Below, in pieces: positions 44,182-57,104 of a DNA stretch of 64,000 bases. The stretch comes from Eudorina sp. 2006-703-Eu-15. Taxonomy: Eukaryota; Chlorophyta; Chlorophyceae; Chlamydomonadales; Volvocaceae. The notes below the pieces were generated by a model. It did no database searches and was not told where the DNA came from. It was given only the letters and a program-made list of their open reading frames with translations. Both the position numbers and the translations under genes were made by a program. The stretch is taken from the NCBI GenBank assembly GCA_003117195.1, contig BDSI01000005.1:2154857-2218856 (forward strand), given 5' to 3'. The stretch's first letter is position 1, and each line of letters begins with the position of its first letter.

Positions 44182-47100
44182 TCACAGCGCCCGCACACGT
44201 TTCGCCCCGGGCAAGCCCCCAAGCTCCGCCGCGTCGTACATCCCATCCAGCCCCTGCTGCCCTCGCTGCTTCCGCTGGCCGTCAGCATCTTCACTTCCCC
44301 GCAGCCCATCTGCATCCGCCGCCCTGCTCCCGCTCTCCACATACCGTGTTTGTTGCGACTGCGGAGCCATGTGCCTCAGCATCACGGCCGCCAGGTCACT
44401 CATGAGCCGCCGCGGCAGCTGCAGCCCCTCCTCCAGTGCGCGCAGCGTCAGCTGCAGCATAGCCGCCTCGTCAACCCAGACCGGCCCCAACACCGCGCGT
44501 GCCCGCGCCCCCACCTCCGTCAACCCCTGCCCAGCTCCATCCGCTCCGCCTGCCCCATCCGCCGGTCCTCCCGCCCCTGCCAGAGCACCCCTGCTGCCGC
44601 TATCGCCGCTGCCGGCTCCACACGCCGCCGCCCAGCCCGCCTCCATCGCTTCTCCCAGCGGGCTGGCACCGAAGGCCCCTGCCACCAAACACACATCCTG
44701 CCAGCACCCGCCGTCGCCGCCTCCCTCCGAGGCGCCATCTGGGTCACCCCCCTCCAAGAACACCTCGCCGCACCGCTGCAGCCACGCCAGGGTCCGCAGC
44801 GCCGCGCTGGGCACACAGCCCCCCATCTCCGCGCCCACCTGCGGCTGCAGCGGCCGCCGCCGCCCCTCACCGCCGCCGCCGCCGCCAGCCGCTGCTGAAA
44901 CCCAGATCTGGGTCACCGCGGGCCAGCCGGCGGCGCCGCCACCACCACCACCGCCCGACGGAGTGGGCCGAGATCGCACGGCCGAAGTACCCAAGCTGCC
45001 CGGCCGGCCGTTGCCGCCGTCATCCTCGTACAGCACCCAGTACTCCAACAGCCCGCACTGCCGCAGGTACGCGGCCAGCAGAGTGGCGGAGAAGCGCAGG
45101 TGCCGGGGCGAGGGCCCCAGCGGCAACGCGCCCAGCGCCGCCCGGACTACTTTCGGGCCGGAGACCGTGCAGGTGGCCGGCGCTCCCGCCCCCGCTCCCG
45201 CCCCCGCTCCTGCCGCTGCCATTGGCAGCGCCGGGTGCAGTCGGCGGCCCTGGCCATCCGCCTCAACGCATTGCGGGGGCAGCTGCCAGAGGTACCGAGC
45301 ACATGCGCGGGGGTGGCGTCCGCCCGGGGCCCGGCCGCCTCCGCCTCCGCCGCCATGGGCTGCTGCGGTGGCGGCTGCAGCAGCTGCTGTGGCAAGCCCT
45401 GCTTCTCCGCTGACCCGGACGCAGCCCAGAGCCGCCAGCGCGGCCGCGATGCCCAGAACCTGCGGCTCGTCCAGCGACACGCACAGCCCCCGGTCGGTGG
45501 CCAGCTCCAGCAGCCGGCGCACCAGCGGTTCGTGCAGCTGCGGCCAGCGGGACAAGACGTCCAGCAGCCGCAGCTGCCAGGCCAGATGGGACTGGCGGCG
45601 GCGGAGGGCGGACCGTGGGGCCGCCGCCGGCACGGCGCCGCCCACGGCCGGCAGGCCGGGCGCCGCCGGAGCTGCGCGCAAGTGACGGCAGCGCCGCGTT
45701 CAGAGGGACAGGTGGGCACGAAGCACGGTTTTGAGCTGTGCTGCATGCATGCATGCATTGACCTGGGTTCGGAAGGTATATTGGCGAGCTGGGACGCATT
45801 AAGCACGGGCTTCGTTTCCGTTCGCCGGTGTTGGTCGCGCAGGTGTTTGGCACCGTCGACCATGCTGAACATATTACGCCGCGCCCGTGGGCGACTGCGG
45901 ACACCTGCACCCAAGTCGCGGCCGCGCGCCTTTAAACCACCTGATTTTTTCTTTTTTGTTTTTTATGCAGTCTTATCGCATCACACCGCACTCACGCGAA
46001 CCATCGCTCATCCATCTACCCACTGCCCCTTACCGCCCGCCGGCGCTGCCGTCCCCGCCGAGAACTCGAGTTCCTCAGCCGCCACAAACGCCTCCAGCAC
46101 TCGCTCTGCCACGTGGGCCGCCGCCGCCGCCGTCCCCACCGCCTCCGTCCCCGGCTGCCCCTCCTGTGCGGGCCCCGGCCCGGGCGGCCCCGCCAGCTCG
46201 TCTGCCAGGGCCGCCTCCAGGGCGCCCATGACGGCTGTCAGTGTGTCGCCGCTGAGGGAGGGCCCTATGGAGGCCAGCCGACGGAGAAGGTCGGCAACGG
46301 GGCTCTGCGGCTCCGTCCCTGCGGCGGCCTGGGTGGGGAGGCCGCGCGGAGCACCCGTGAGGTGCGAACGAGTTCAGCGGATGGAGGACCTGATGGAAGC
46401 TGGACCAGGGGGCAGGCCATGGTCCGGGGGCTGTCGACTCCGCTGCGCGGCAGGCACTATTCACCGCACCGTCGGCTCCCGGACGCTGCGGCGGCTGCAC
46501 CCCGGGCCCCCATCACCCACCCGCCCACACCCCTTGTCGCCCTGGCCTCTGCTGCTCGGATGCTGCTGTGCCCACAACAGGCAGCTTCCAGCGCACGTGC
46601 GGAACCCTAGGGTTCGTAACTCCCGGGGTTCGTTCATTGAGTTCGCTGTTCGCCCCTCCCCCTAGCTTACCTCGCTCTTCGCTGCTCCGGCACCCCCCAG
46701 CGACCCGTGGGTCGGCTCCTCCAGCACCAGGCCCAGCTTGGTGTGCAGCGCCTCCCACTGGTCCAGCTCACTGGCGGTGATCAGCCGGAACGGCTCGCAG
46801 GCCTGTGTTGGGACAATGGCGTCATGGCAGCGCGCATAACTGGTGCTGTAGGGAGACCGCAGTGGCGATCGCAACTGCAGCGCGCCGCAGTGCAGCCAAG
46901 GGCAATGGCCAATGACGCAATGAGGCACGAAACGTGGCGGCGGCACTTGCGAGGGCGGTATCGTGGACGTCGCGGTCCCTGGCAACGTCAGCGAGTCGGT
47001 GCGGCGGCATTCAGCACGCCGGCGCAGGCTGTTCAATGCCACCCGCAGGTCGTCCACTGGCTGATCAGCCCCGTCCGCCGTCGCAGCACAGCGGCATGCG

Positions 47101-50100
47101 TTTGGAGCACCCGGCGAGACCTGGTAGCACCTCGTCAGCTAGATTGACCTGCGGAAGCCCCCCGGGGGCGGGGTCGTGTGACGGCTCTCGGCATTCTCCG
47201 CATCTGGTTGGTGTCACTCCGTACACTGCGTACGACATCTTGACACGTGCTGGGCTCCCGGCGCTGTACCCCTGTGCGCTGGTTAGCCCGCAGACCACCC
47301 CCATGGAGCGCACCTTCAAGTAAGTGTACCGCAACCGCGCCGAATCTTCATCCAGCGTCGGCCGCAGCAGCACTGGTTTGACGCCCTTGATCCACTGGGA
47401 TTTGAACAGCCCCGCCATCTTGCTGAGGTGCTCTGCGGCGAAGAGGCGGGGGCGCAATCTGAAACGGCCCGTCAGCAGCGCCCGCCTCCCCGCACATCGG
47501 CGCGGCGGCACGACGCTCCTCGAGCATGCCATGCCGTCGTGTTCCTGCTGCCATGCTCAGCAGCACAGAAAGTCCGTTCCGACCCATCCCCTCGGAAACA
47601 GACTATGGCACCTGAACTCGCATCAGAGCAGCGGGGGCGCCCGCGTTGCATCCGCCCGCAGGTGGGCAACCCAGCAACTGGGGCGACAGCGAGGGGTACT
47701 CGTGCACTTCTCGTACCCCGCTCTGGTGCGCGTTTGATGCCGAGGGCCGGGTGCCTAGAGGGACAGCAGCAGCAGCAGCCCCACCTTTGCCCTGTCGGCC
47801 AAAGTCGGTCAGGCACTTGGCTGCGAACGCCGGGTCCCCGGCCGCCACGGCTCTCTGTCCCGACGCCGCCGACGCCGACAAAGCTCCGCCCGCGACTGCG
47901 GCTCCAAGCTGCGCCAAATGCTGCAGTCGGCTGCGTACCTGCGCCGTCAGCATCCTGCGCTGTTGGACGTATTGTTGTTGGTGCTGCTGTTGGTGCTGCT
48001 GCTGCTGCTGCTGCTGCTGTTGTATTGCGGCGTTCACGCCGGCGGCACCCGGGGCAGCGGCACCAGGCGGCGCGTTTTGCAGTACACGGTCGTACACCTC
48101 CATGACGTCCGGCGAGCTGCACCGCTCCGTGTGCATTTGCACGGCCCGGAGGACGTCGCAGCCGTTGAGGCGCCCTGGCTCGGGGCCGCTGGAGCACAGC
48201 AGCGGCCGAAGCAGCGCCTCGAGTCGGCGGGCGCCGGGGTCTATCCCACTGGCGCCGCAGGCGCCACCGGCCGCGCCCGGCGAGGCAACAAGACCGGCGC
48301 GACCCGCCAAGATGATGCCCTCCGCGACCGTCAAGACGGCGGCAGCTCGGCGCACATCTGCTACCGCCGGCTGTTGCTGCGGCTGATTGTGCGACCCATG
48401 GGTCAGCCGCCCAGGCCCCGAGGGACCACCCGAGGCCTCAGCGCCACCCAGCGCCGCCGCCAGGGCGCGCCGCAGGCTGGCCCACACCGCCTCCTCGCCC
48501 CCTTCGCCCATCGCTGCTACAGCCGCCAGCAGCCCCGAAACCGGTGGGATGTCCCCGACGGCTGCAGCACCCCAAGCTGCGTCGGCGCCCCGGGCGTCCC
48601 AGGGGGTCCCCGGCGCCGCCGCCGTGGGGTCATGTTGCAGGAACGCCGATTCCTCGGCTGTGCGTAGGAGCAGCGGCAGGCCCAAGATCGCGACCAGGTG
48701 AGGCGCGCACTGGCAGGCTGCGACAACTGCTGTACCTTGCCCTACCGGCTGTGGCTGCTCCTGGTGGTGGTGGTGGCCGAAACAGGATGTGCCGTCAGCG
48801 TGCTGGCTGCTGCAGCAGCGCCGGACCTGGTCGAGCGCCCATCTGCGAGGGGCACAGGGGTCGACATTGGGGGCCTCGGAAAGGGCATTGGGGTTTCTTC
48901 CTTGCCGGATCAGGAGCGCGGCCGGGTCGTGGCACAGGCCAGGTGGTGGTACGCATAGGGTTGAATTCGGTGCAGCATCATTATCGAGACCACGGGTGGA
49001 TGATTGCCGGGCGGAGCATTGCCGGGCGGACCATCGCTGTGTGGATGAGCATTAGGCGCTTCACAGCTGCACACGTACGCGCTCCGTCGCCGTCACTGCC
49101 GCGGCCCCCGTGCTCACCTCCTTCCTCGGCCCCCGTGCTCACCTCCTTCCTCGGCCCCGGCAGCCGCCCCGCTCTCCCGCGGGGCCTCTTCAATGCAGCC
49201 AACGGCAGGACCGACCGACCGTCCCCGGGGCATGCGCTGTCGTATACACACACACACACATCATGGATTGCATTTCTCCTGATGTGCACTGATGGATGGA
49301 GATTGCGCACGGGCGCACGTCCCGTGGGTCGCTTTGCGCCGCGGGCAGCTGCGACTGACTGCCATCCCCGCATGCGGTCCGGAGGGCCGTCCCCCTCCCT
49401 TACCCGGCTCGCACCTCCCTCGCCCACCTGCACGCCAGCTCGGGGTCCAGCGGCTGCACGCGCTCCGAAATCGCCCGGGCTATCAGCGCCACCGCCTCCG
49501 GGTACCGCGCTCGGCCGCCCTCTTCCAGCAGCTCCAGAACCAACTGCGCAGCGGCGGACACTGCCGCCCCGGAGCCGCCGCCTCCGCTGTCGCCATCCTC
49601 CCCGACATGGGCGCCCGCCAGCCCCCCAAAAGCCGCCCCGCAACGGGGAGCTTTGCTGCGGTGGCAAGCTCCCCTGAGGCCTGTGGGGTCGGCTCCCGGG
49701 GGCCGGTCAGCGGAGGCTTGTGGGTAGCCAGGATCGTCGGTTAGCCGCAGCAGCTCGGCTGATAGAACGGCGAAGGCGCTGTCCGCAGAGACCTCAAGGA
49801 GCGTGCTTGGGGTCTGGGCGGGGCCGCCCTCATCGCCAGAGCCGTCTGGCAGCTCCGAGGCGAGCTGCAGGAGCGCTTCCGCGATTTGCGCCTCGCGCCC
49901 GAGGCAGCCCAGGAGCACGTGCTGCACCAAGCCCCAGTTGCTGGACCTCGAAAGCAGGATGATGCGCGCCACGGCAAGCAGCAGATTGTGGAGCTGGCTC
50001 GTCTTGATGCATCTGATGGCGAGCTGTTGAACGACATGATCGATTGGAGCGAGTCTGCAGACCCGCAATGCGCAGGGTGAGCGTCGCTGCCAGACCCGCA

Positions 50101-50778
50101 GTTAAGGCACAGTGCTCCTCAGCTTACCTCACAGACAGTTCAATGTTCTTGTAACGAAAAAGTTGTTCTGAGAGGTCTGAGGGTCTGTCGAGGTATCCCG
50201 CATAGCGATCGCATACGCTCCTCACAAAAGATGCCGTAAGCCCAGGGTCGCTTTCCTGCATAGTAGCGACAAAAATTAATCACAAGAATACAAACTACGG
50301 CGGACTTCGGCTCTCCCGCCGCGTGAATAACTGCCTTCGGAGCGGTTGCTCTCGGAGCCTGGAAAACCAGGCACCGGAAGTTTCAAATTACAAAAATGGC
50401 ATGCTTCCAACAGTCCACCAAGTATAGTAACGTGCACATGCAGTGTTCTTCAGGACGAGGCATTAAGTTGCAATTGCTGATGTATCCTCTACGCCCATGA
50501 GATGCGTCAGGCACGCGCACGGAGTCGTACGAAACATGAAAGACGTGCAATGCTTCAGCGTCAAACACGTGAACTACTGCTCCTTTCTCCTTTCCCAACT
50601 GCCTTCTTCGAATGAACAGCCACGGCGGCAGATCCCGGGCATATGAAGCGTACACGAGCAGCCTGGCCCGAGACGAGCGACAAGTGTTGGCGATACCGCG
50701 TAATTGTGCGCTTGCGTACGCCTGATCCTCGCCCACCTCCTCGACATGGACAGTGAAAATGCGTGAAGAGAACGACGC
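44182..50778 (-). CDS. Uncharacterised multi-exon protein, about 1,330 residues (5' end unresolved)
   Basis: Exons from 5': 50778-50521, 50255-50128, 50054-49415, 48709-47785, 47432-47314, 46802-46671, 46328-46034, 45671-44182. Phases agree at every junction and the total is 3,987 nt, ending in TGA. The N-terminal part (VRSVCDRYAGYLDRPSDLSE, then LHNLLLAVARIILLSRSSNW) is helical and not low-complexity. Short internal exons encode conserved-looking sequence (FKSQWIKGVKPVLLRPTLDE; FRLITASELDQWEALHTKLG). The fourth and last exons are Ala/Gly-rich, with a Gln/His run near 47,985-48,030. No signal peptide, transmembrane helix or known catalytic motif was seen, and I do not recognise the family. 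The first exon opens at an acceptor, so the start codon lies further up, beyond 50,778. Confidence 0.75.
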
Positions 50779-52750
50779 CTGACAACGAGCTTACACGATC
50801 CGGAGAGCAACAACTTCGTACCCGGGGCCGCTGAAACACCGGAGTGAGGACAAGGGGGTCCTCCACTTGGGAGTTAGGACACTACCTGATACGTGGAGGA
50901 GCAAATACTCAAGTCACCTCCAACCGATTCGCGCAGCGCCTCCCTCGGCGCAGCATCCCTTTGGCCCTGATACGCCATATTGCAACCTCGACACACGTCA
51001 GGACGACAATCAGACAGCACACGATCGCGACAAGCGCACGGCACGGGATGGGCCCGGGAGTCCATCAACATGAGCCACATCAGCATGTGTTGTATCCATC
51101 ACATGAGGCGGGTGGGTGCCTGCCTCGCGACAGTGGACTCGCAAGCACGCGCATCGCTGGGTGGTGCAGCTGCAGGGACTTGCATCCGGGCCCGCGGGGC
51201 CCGTTTTGCGGGATTGGACTGGGGGCTGTACGGTGGTACGGCGGTGCGGCCGTCATGTACGAACACGAAGAAACCCATACACGCGCTCACAAACCCCTCA
51301 GCTCGGGACGGGTGACCCCTTGGGTCCTTTAAACACACAGGCACACACGACGTTGGTGGGTTTTTCACTAAACACACGACGTCTCGTGGCTAGGGCTTCG
51401 AGATCCAAAGCCACATACGACAGTCACGAACAGACACACCGCCGCGCTTTCGACTGAGGACCCCCGCGCTCCAAGCCACGTGGACGCATCAGCAACAGCA
51501 ACATGCCCATAACCTTTTCAAGACCAAACCTTCGCTTGCAGCACAGATTTGACCAAAGCCGCCATCCTGCGAGCATACTAGGAGCACAGCGCAAATGAGG
51601 GTGCTGCTATACACATGCCCTATCTGCCCTTAGGTTGATAGATCCTGTCGCACAGACCCCTTGTCCCTTCGGTCCATGCTGCGTGTGCGTGGGGTTGTCC
51701 GTACGACGACGACGCAGCCAAGCGGAAATGAGATGTACACAGAACGGGCGGGTCTCTTCTCTTAAACACAGAACGGCACGCGTGCACATGATGCACGTGC
51801 ACGGGCGCATGCTGGTCGCGCGCTGTCGCGACTTGCTCGAGGTCCTTCCTGGCCGTCAATCCATGAACGACGTCAGCCCGGGCGAGGCCCCGCTCTACTG
51901 ATGAAAAACACAAGCGCCTTGTTGCAAGCGCCCTGCGATCCTTGATATCGGCACCGCGCCAAACACTCACTCCCAATTGGGGCCCAACCACACCGACATT
52001 ACCCTGGTGCTGATTAAACGACTAGAGCGCCGGCGATCCCGTTTGGGTCCGCTATAGAGTTCATTCATTTAAGGATGCCCGTAGCTTGTTGGGTCAGCGT
52101 CTGCTACCGGTAAACAGGTCTCCTGAAAAACTAAGATAACACCAGCTCACCAGGCCACTGGCCGCTGCGGTGTCCTCCGAACACATACAGTTGAACGCCA
52201 AGCTCCACCGCACACGCCCATCAACGCAGGGGGTCCGGCCCGCCAGGGCCCAACGGGCTCCGGAGCCCAAATCCTCAACCGCCACCGGACAGCGGACACC
52301 CCAAGGATCTCCTGCAGCCCGGGAAGCCCACAACCCACCCACGTGCGCCTGAGGCAGGGGCGGTCGATTCGGCCCCACTCAACCTTGCATCGCCACATAC
52401 CGGTAAGTCAGCCGCACCGGACTGCAACCGCCAAGGCCCACACGCATCCATCCGAATTGCAAGGCGTGTCAAGCGCGCGGATCGCGACACCAGACCGCGC
52501 TGCCGCCCACATCCCCACACCCCTGCCGTGCGCCAGGCGCCCACTCCACCCTCGTCCGCGACCCCATCCCCAACCGCCTGCTTATCCCTCTGGCCCCTCA
52601 CCGTCGCCCTCCTGGGCCCCGGCCCCAACCCCATCCCGAAGGTCAACCCCCGCGCCATGCCCAACGCCTGCCGTACCAAGCCCTTGCCATGCTGTACACC
52701 TGCCGTACCCCAGACACGCGTGCGCCCCTCCCTCTCTCCCTCTCTATCTG
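50779..52750. other. Intergenic region, probably holding the 5' exon(s) of the gene to its left
   Basis: A start codon for the minus-strand gene must lie here but was not found. The only element recognised is the LINE tail at 52,035. Open frames elsewhere have no domain. Confidence 0.4.
52035..52070 (+). repeat. LINE family A 3'-end remnant
   Basis: GATCCCGTTTGGGTCCGCTA followed by an ATTC tail equals the last about 36 bp of the RT-bearing LINE (13,370-13,400), with a few changes. Confidence 0.55.
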
Positions 52751-52913
52751 CTAGCTCTGGGAGGAGCGCTGCCGCAGGTAGCCAGACTCCCCTGCCCCTG
52801 CTCCTCCTGCTCCTCTTGCTACTGCTCCTCCTCCTGCTCCTGCTCCTCCTACTCCTCTTGCTACTGCTCCTCCTCCTGCTCCTGCTCCTCCTGCTCCTCT
52901 TGCTACTGCTCCT

Positions 52914-52955
<42 letters not shown>

Positions 52956-55440
52956 CCTTCTGCCCCTGCTCCTGGTCCTTCTGCCCCTGCTCCTGCTCCA
53001 GCCCCGGGCGGTCCGTCGGATGCGCCCGAATCCCGCCGCAGCACCGTCAACAGCGCCGCTGCAGGCGCCGAGTCCTGCCTAAGGAAGGGACGCGCCATCC
53101 GCCGCGGCCAGCCGCCGCGCATCGTCCCCTCGAGCGTGTCAGGCCCGCCCGGGAAGCTGGCGGACAGCTGTCCGTAACAGGGAGGCGCCACGAGGCTGCT
53201 GCTGCTGCTACTGCCGGCGGCGCCGCCGCCGCCGCTGCCGAAGGTCTCAAGGCCTCCGGAGGCGGTGTACGGCAGTTCCAGTGACCCATGGCCGGTGGTG
53301 CTGTACGACGGAAGATAGTACGGCGGCGAGCTGTTCAGGTTGGAGGAGCTCCGAAGGGCCGCCGCGATGGGGGCCGCAGGTGATGCGACAGCGGAGGTGG
53401 AGGCAGCTGCGGCGGCAAGGGTTCCGCTGGACGGGAGGCCGGTTCCGATTTGCGACGTCCTCGCTGTACCGGAGGTGCTGCTGCCGGCGACAGTTGTGGC
53501 GGTCGCCGCTGCCGCCGCCGCCGCGGCGGCGGCGGCGGAGGCCGCCGCCAGGGAGGCTGCGGGCGGTACCAGCTCTGGCGCCGCTCCCGCGGCGCCGCTC
53601 GTGAGCGCGGCGGCGGTGAACGCCGCGGCGGCGGCTGCCGCCGCCGCCGCTGCCGGCACAATCGTCGAGGCAGCGGCCCCCGAGGCATTCGATGGTGTCG
53701 CCACGACGGCCTCGCCGAGAAGAAGCAACGGCAGTGGTCCAGCAGGCGCGGCGGCTGCTGATGGTGTTGGTGCTGCTGATGTTATTGTTGTTGCTGCACA
53801 GGACGGTGTTATCCATGGTGATTGGAAGCGGTGCGGTGACGCCGCCGCCGCCGTCGCGAATTGATCGATGCTAGCTTCGCGGTACGCCCCCAGCGTCGAG
53901 GCAAGCGCCGTGACCGCCGTCGCAGCCGACGCCGTGGACGTCCCCTGCGGCACTGCACTACCCTCGATCCTGAAATCTCCGCTGCTGATGCTGCCGGGGG
54001 GGAGCTCAGTGGCCGCTGGCACCAGAGGCGTTGCTGACGGCGGCAGGACCGGCAGGCCAGGCAGCGACAGCTGCGGCACGGCGGCGGCGGCGGCGGCGGC
54101 GGCCCCGCCGGCTGCCGTCGCGGCCGCGGATGCCGCCGCTGAAGACGACGCGGCGGAAATTAGGTTCGCAGTGCCGTACGACCCCGCGGCGCCGCTGGAA
54201 AATCCGCGGGTGCGCGCTCCGGCGCGGAAGAGACTGAGAGACCCATGGGGCGCGCGCGGCGACGCCGACAGCGGACCCGTCATGGCGGGCGCATACATTG
54301 TGCCTGTCAGGAGCGGCGGGCGCGATTCTCCCTTTCAGTACGACAAGCGCTTCATGAGCCAGTGATTATCCAGCGCCCAGGCAGGATCCCAGGAAATTAC
54401 GGTTGTGATTACGCGTGGCTAACGACTCATGAATCGAAGGCCCCGATGCGAATGAAGAGAGCATCGTACAGCGGACGGACCCGCGGGTCGTCGGTGACAT
54501 CCGAAGCCTCCGCACCACACACGAAAAGAGGGGATCACGCCACCATGGCGCACCGCTCCACATGCTCGCCGCTGGGTGTACGACAGACGGCCTGGGTCGG
54601 CACATGGTGATCAAGTACGTCAATACATGACCGCGGCATCTGCGCGGGATGTCGTGACCGTGGGTGGGCACACACACCGCCGCCAGGGGCATCGCGCCAG
54701 GAAGCCCACCAATCGTACGACGGCCCACACACACGCTCTTACCTGTTGTGTACGGCAGCTCCGGCAGCGATGAAGACGCGGGCTGGCCCAGGCTGCCGCG
54801 GCCGCGGGCGGCGGCCGCGCCGCCAGGCCCAGTGCGGCCGCCGCCGCCGCCGCCGACGACTCCGCCTCTGCCGCTGGGCTGCAAGCTGATTCCACCCCTT
54901 AGAGAGAGCTCCAGATCAGAATCGGCGAGATGGCTATTGTTGCCGCCGCCGCCACCGCCGCGGCCGCGGCCGCCATCCCTAGTGCTATCGTCAGGGCTGG
55001 CGGGACTGCTGGTGCCGCTGTCGCCTCCGCCGGCGCCGCCATGGCCGCTGCTATCGCCGCCCCACGACCCGCCGCCGCCGCCGCCGCGGCCACTGCTCTC
55101 GGCGAAGTCAAAGCACGCGGCTCGAAGAGGCGACAGGCTGGCGAGGAGGGCCGACCTGGACCGAACCGCTGTCGCCCGGGCGGCCTCCTCGTCTTCGTAC
55201 TCCGCCACTGCCGCGGCCGCCGCCACCACCGCCGCCGCTGTTTCCGCGCCGACAAATCTGGCGGTGGACGCGAACGCCGGCGCCGCCGCGGCCACCGTCA
55301 GCGCGCCCGCCGACGGCGGCTCTGCGGCGCCTGCTGCGGCCGCTGCCGGGAGCGATGCGTCCTCCTGTCGCTGCCGCCGTCGCTGCGCTTGCGGCCGCTG
55401 CGGCCCCGGGTGCCGCGGAGGCGACTGCTGCTGCCTCCGC

Positions 55441-55481
<41 letters not shown>

Positions 55482-56456
55482 CCGCGGCATGTTCATGGAC
55501 TGGGGTAGTGGCGGCGGTGACGGCGGTGGCGGCGGCTGCGGCGGCTGCTGAGGTGGTGGGCTCATCCGGGCCGGATCGAGCTCGGTTCCGGAATCTTCAG
55601 ATGGACTGGCGGGAGGGGAGCCTGCTGGGGTGCTGGCGGCGGACGCCGCAGACAGCTGCTGGGACAGCAGGGAGGTACGGCGCCTGTGAGCCGCCGTCGC
55701 CCCGGGCTGTGTGGCGGCTGCGGCGGCTGCGGCGGAAGCTGGCCCGGTGTCTGCAGATGCTACTGCCGCCGCCGGCCGCGGCGGCGGCAAGACACCTGCG
55801 GGCGCCGCCGGCGCCGGCGCCGGTACACCGCCACCTGCAACCCCAACCCCCGTGCTGGTGCTGTGGCCGTGGCCGCGCCGCTGCGCGCCGGCGCCTCTGC
55901 TGGTATCGCTGTGGTTTCTGCTGCTGCTGCTGCTGCTGCTGCTGCCGCTGCTGCCGTTGCTTCGGTTGCTGGCCCGGCTACTGCCGGCGCTCGGTGCCAG
56001 CGTACTGCGGCCCGTACCCGCGGGGGTCGGCGCGTGCCGCGGGTCAGAGGACCGCGGGTCAGCCTCAAAAGACGCTCCCCTTGAGCGGCGCGGGGGCGAA
56101 AAGACGCGGACCGTGGTTCCGGAGCGAGGCTGCGGAGGCGCCGCGGCTCCGCGGATGTCGCCTGCAGCACCCGCAGCGCCCCGCAAACCTGCTGGCCGCA
56201 CCATCTGCACGGGGTGGCTGTGCGTCTGGGTCTCGCGGTCGCTGCTGCTCGTTGCAGGCCCACTGGCGCGGGGGGTGGAGAGCGGGCTTCCCGACTCGGG
56301 TCGCGGAGGTCTGCGGTGCTGAGGGTGCTGCTCCTGCTGGGGATGCTGCTGCAGCTGCTCCTGTCGCTCGTTCCCGCCCTCGCTGGCCCGGCGCGGTCGC
56401 ACCGGCTTCTGCTGGGATTCGTCCAGCCATTCTCCCAGAGAGCCGACCATCGGCAT
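52751..56456 (-). CDS. Low-complexity protein of unknown function (two exons, about 1,088 residues)
   Basis: Exons 56456-54743 and 54303-52751 join in phase 1 (GTAAGA donor, CAG acceptor) into one frame. I used the ATG at 56,456, which opens MPMVGSLGEWLDESQQKP. An acceptor just upstream (TTCGCTTCACAG) means an earlier exon is possible. The protein is rich in Ser, Ala, Pro and Gly. It has a His then Gln run (about 55,450-55,490), Ser runs, and a C-terminal Gly/Ala array with GGAVARGAGGAGAG repeats before the end GYLRQRSSQS. LELPYT and LPELPYT, a short motif seen twice, is the only internal similarity outside low complexity. No enzyme domain or membrane segment is visible; a scaffold or regulatory role would be a guess. 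Confidence 0.6.
52795..52995. repeat. CTCCTG-type tandem repeats inside coding sequence
   Basis: Pentamer and hexamer-like units (TGCTCCTCC, TGCTCCTGC) with a larger repeat of about 63 bp encode the Gly/Ala tail of the minus-strand gene. Read on the plus strand they give a poly-Leu illusion. Confidence 0.7.
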
Positions 56457-57048
56457 CCTTGTCGGGCTGTGAAGCGAAAAACCGCGAGCGTTCCCCGCGA
56501 AAGCAAGCGGTTGGAAATCTGTGCGGGGATTCTGTTGTGGGTCGGGCTCTCGCGAAATTTGAAAAAGGGATACGTCACGCTGCGCGCGCACGCCAAATGC
56601 CCTGCTCCTGCCCTATAGCCTTTGACTGACCGTTGCCCACAGGGACTCCCGGGAGGCCTCGCTTTCGCCGGCTGACGCAAATGGGCGGCAAAGGCGTTGA
56701 CCAGGCTAAGGTTCAAGTTGGGCCACGTCGGCCCGTTTTCAAACCGCTTGACTGAGCAATATTGTTGCCGAGAGGGGAACCGAGAGAACGCCACTTCAGT
56801 TGCCTCGAGGTTTGTCCCGTGCGGGATCCCGCGGCTCCACGTGCGATTCAGTTGGTCCGCGGGGAAGGGTCCACAGCATTCGGGAACCTTGGATCGCGCC
56901 GAACGCGCGCAAACTGCTTTCTGACCTTCTCCAGGAGCAGGGCAATACGCGGGTTGCGAAACTTCTCGAAGGCGCAAACGAAAAATGTAGGAGGAAATAC
57001 GGACACGGACCAAGGTAGACAACCTCCAACCTACGAGATGATGTAACG
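56457..57048. other. 5' flank of the low-complexity gene, no gene seen
   Basis: This probably holds the promoter and leader of the minus-strand gene. No TATA box or other element could be assigned with confidence. Confidence 0.35.
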
Positions 57049-57104
57049 TAATGTAACCGGGACCCGTATCCCGACCAGGTGCTCCAACGGGCCCAGATAG
57101 CTCG
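57049..57104 (-). repeat. LINE family B 3'-end fragment
   Basis: GGACCCGTATCCCGACCAGG and CCCAGATAGCTCG match the family B 3' end at 9,600-9,680 in the opposite orientation. The 3' tail here is a short TAACGTAATG-like repeat. Confidence 0.55.

Noticed and set aside
44120..45685. 521-codon plus-strand frame
   Set aside because: It is the antisense of the last exon of the minus-strand gene. The minus frame has agreeing splice phases and less biased residues.
52528..53082. Plus-strand frame with a long poly-Leu stretch, a possible membrane protein
   Set aside because: It is produced by CTCCTG repeats. The minus-strand Gly/Ala frame is part of a spliced gene.
53340..54365. Plus-strand Ala-rich frames
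   Set aside because: They are shadows of the minus-strand exon 54,303-52,751, which is longer and spliced in phase.
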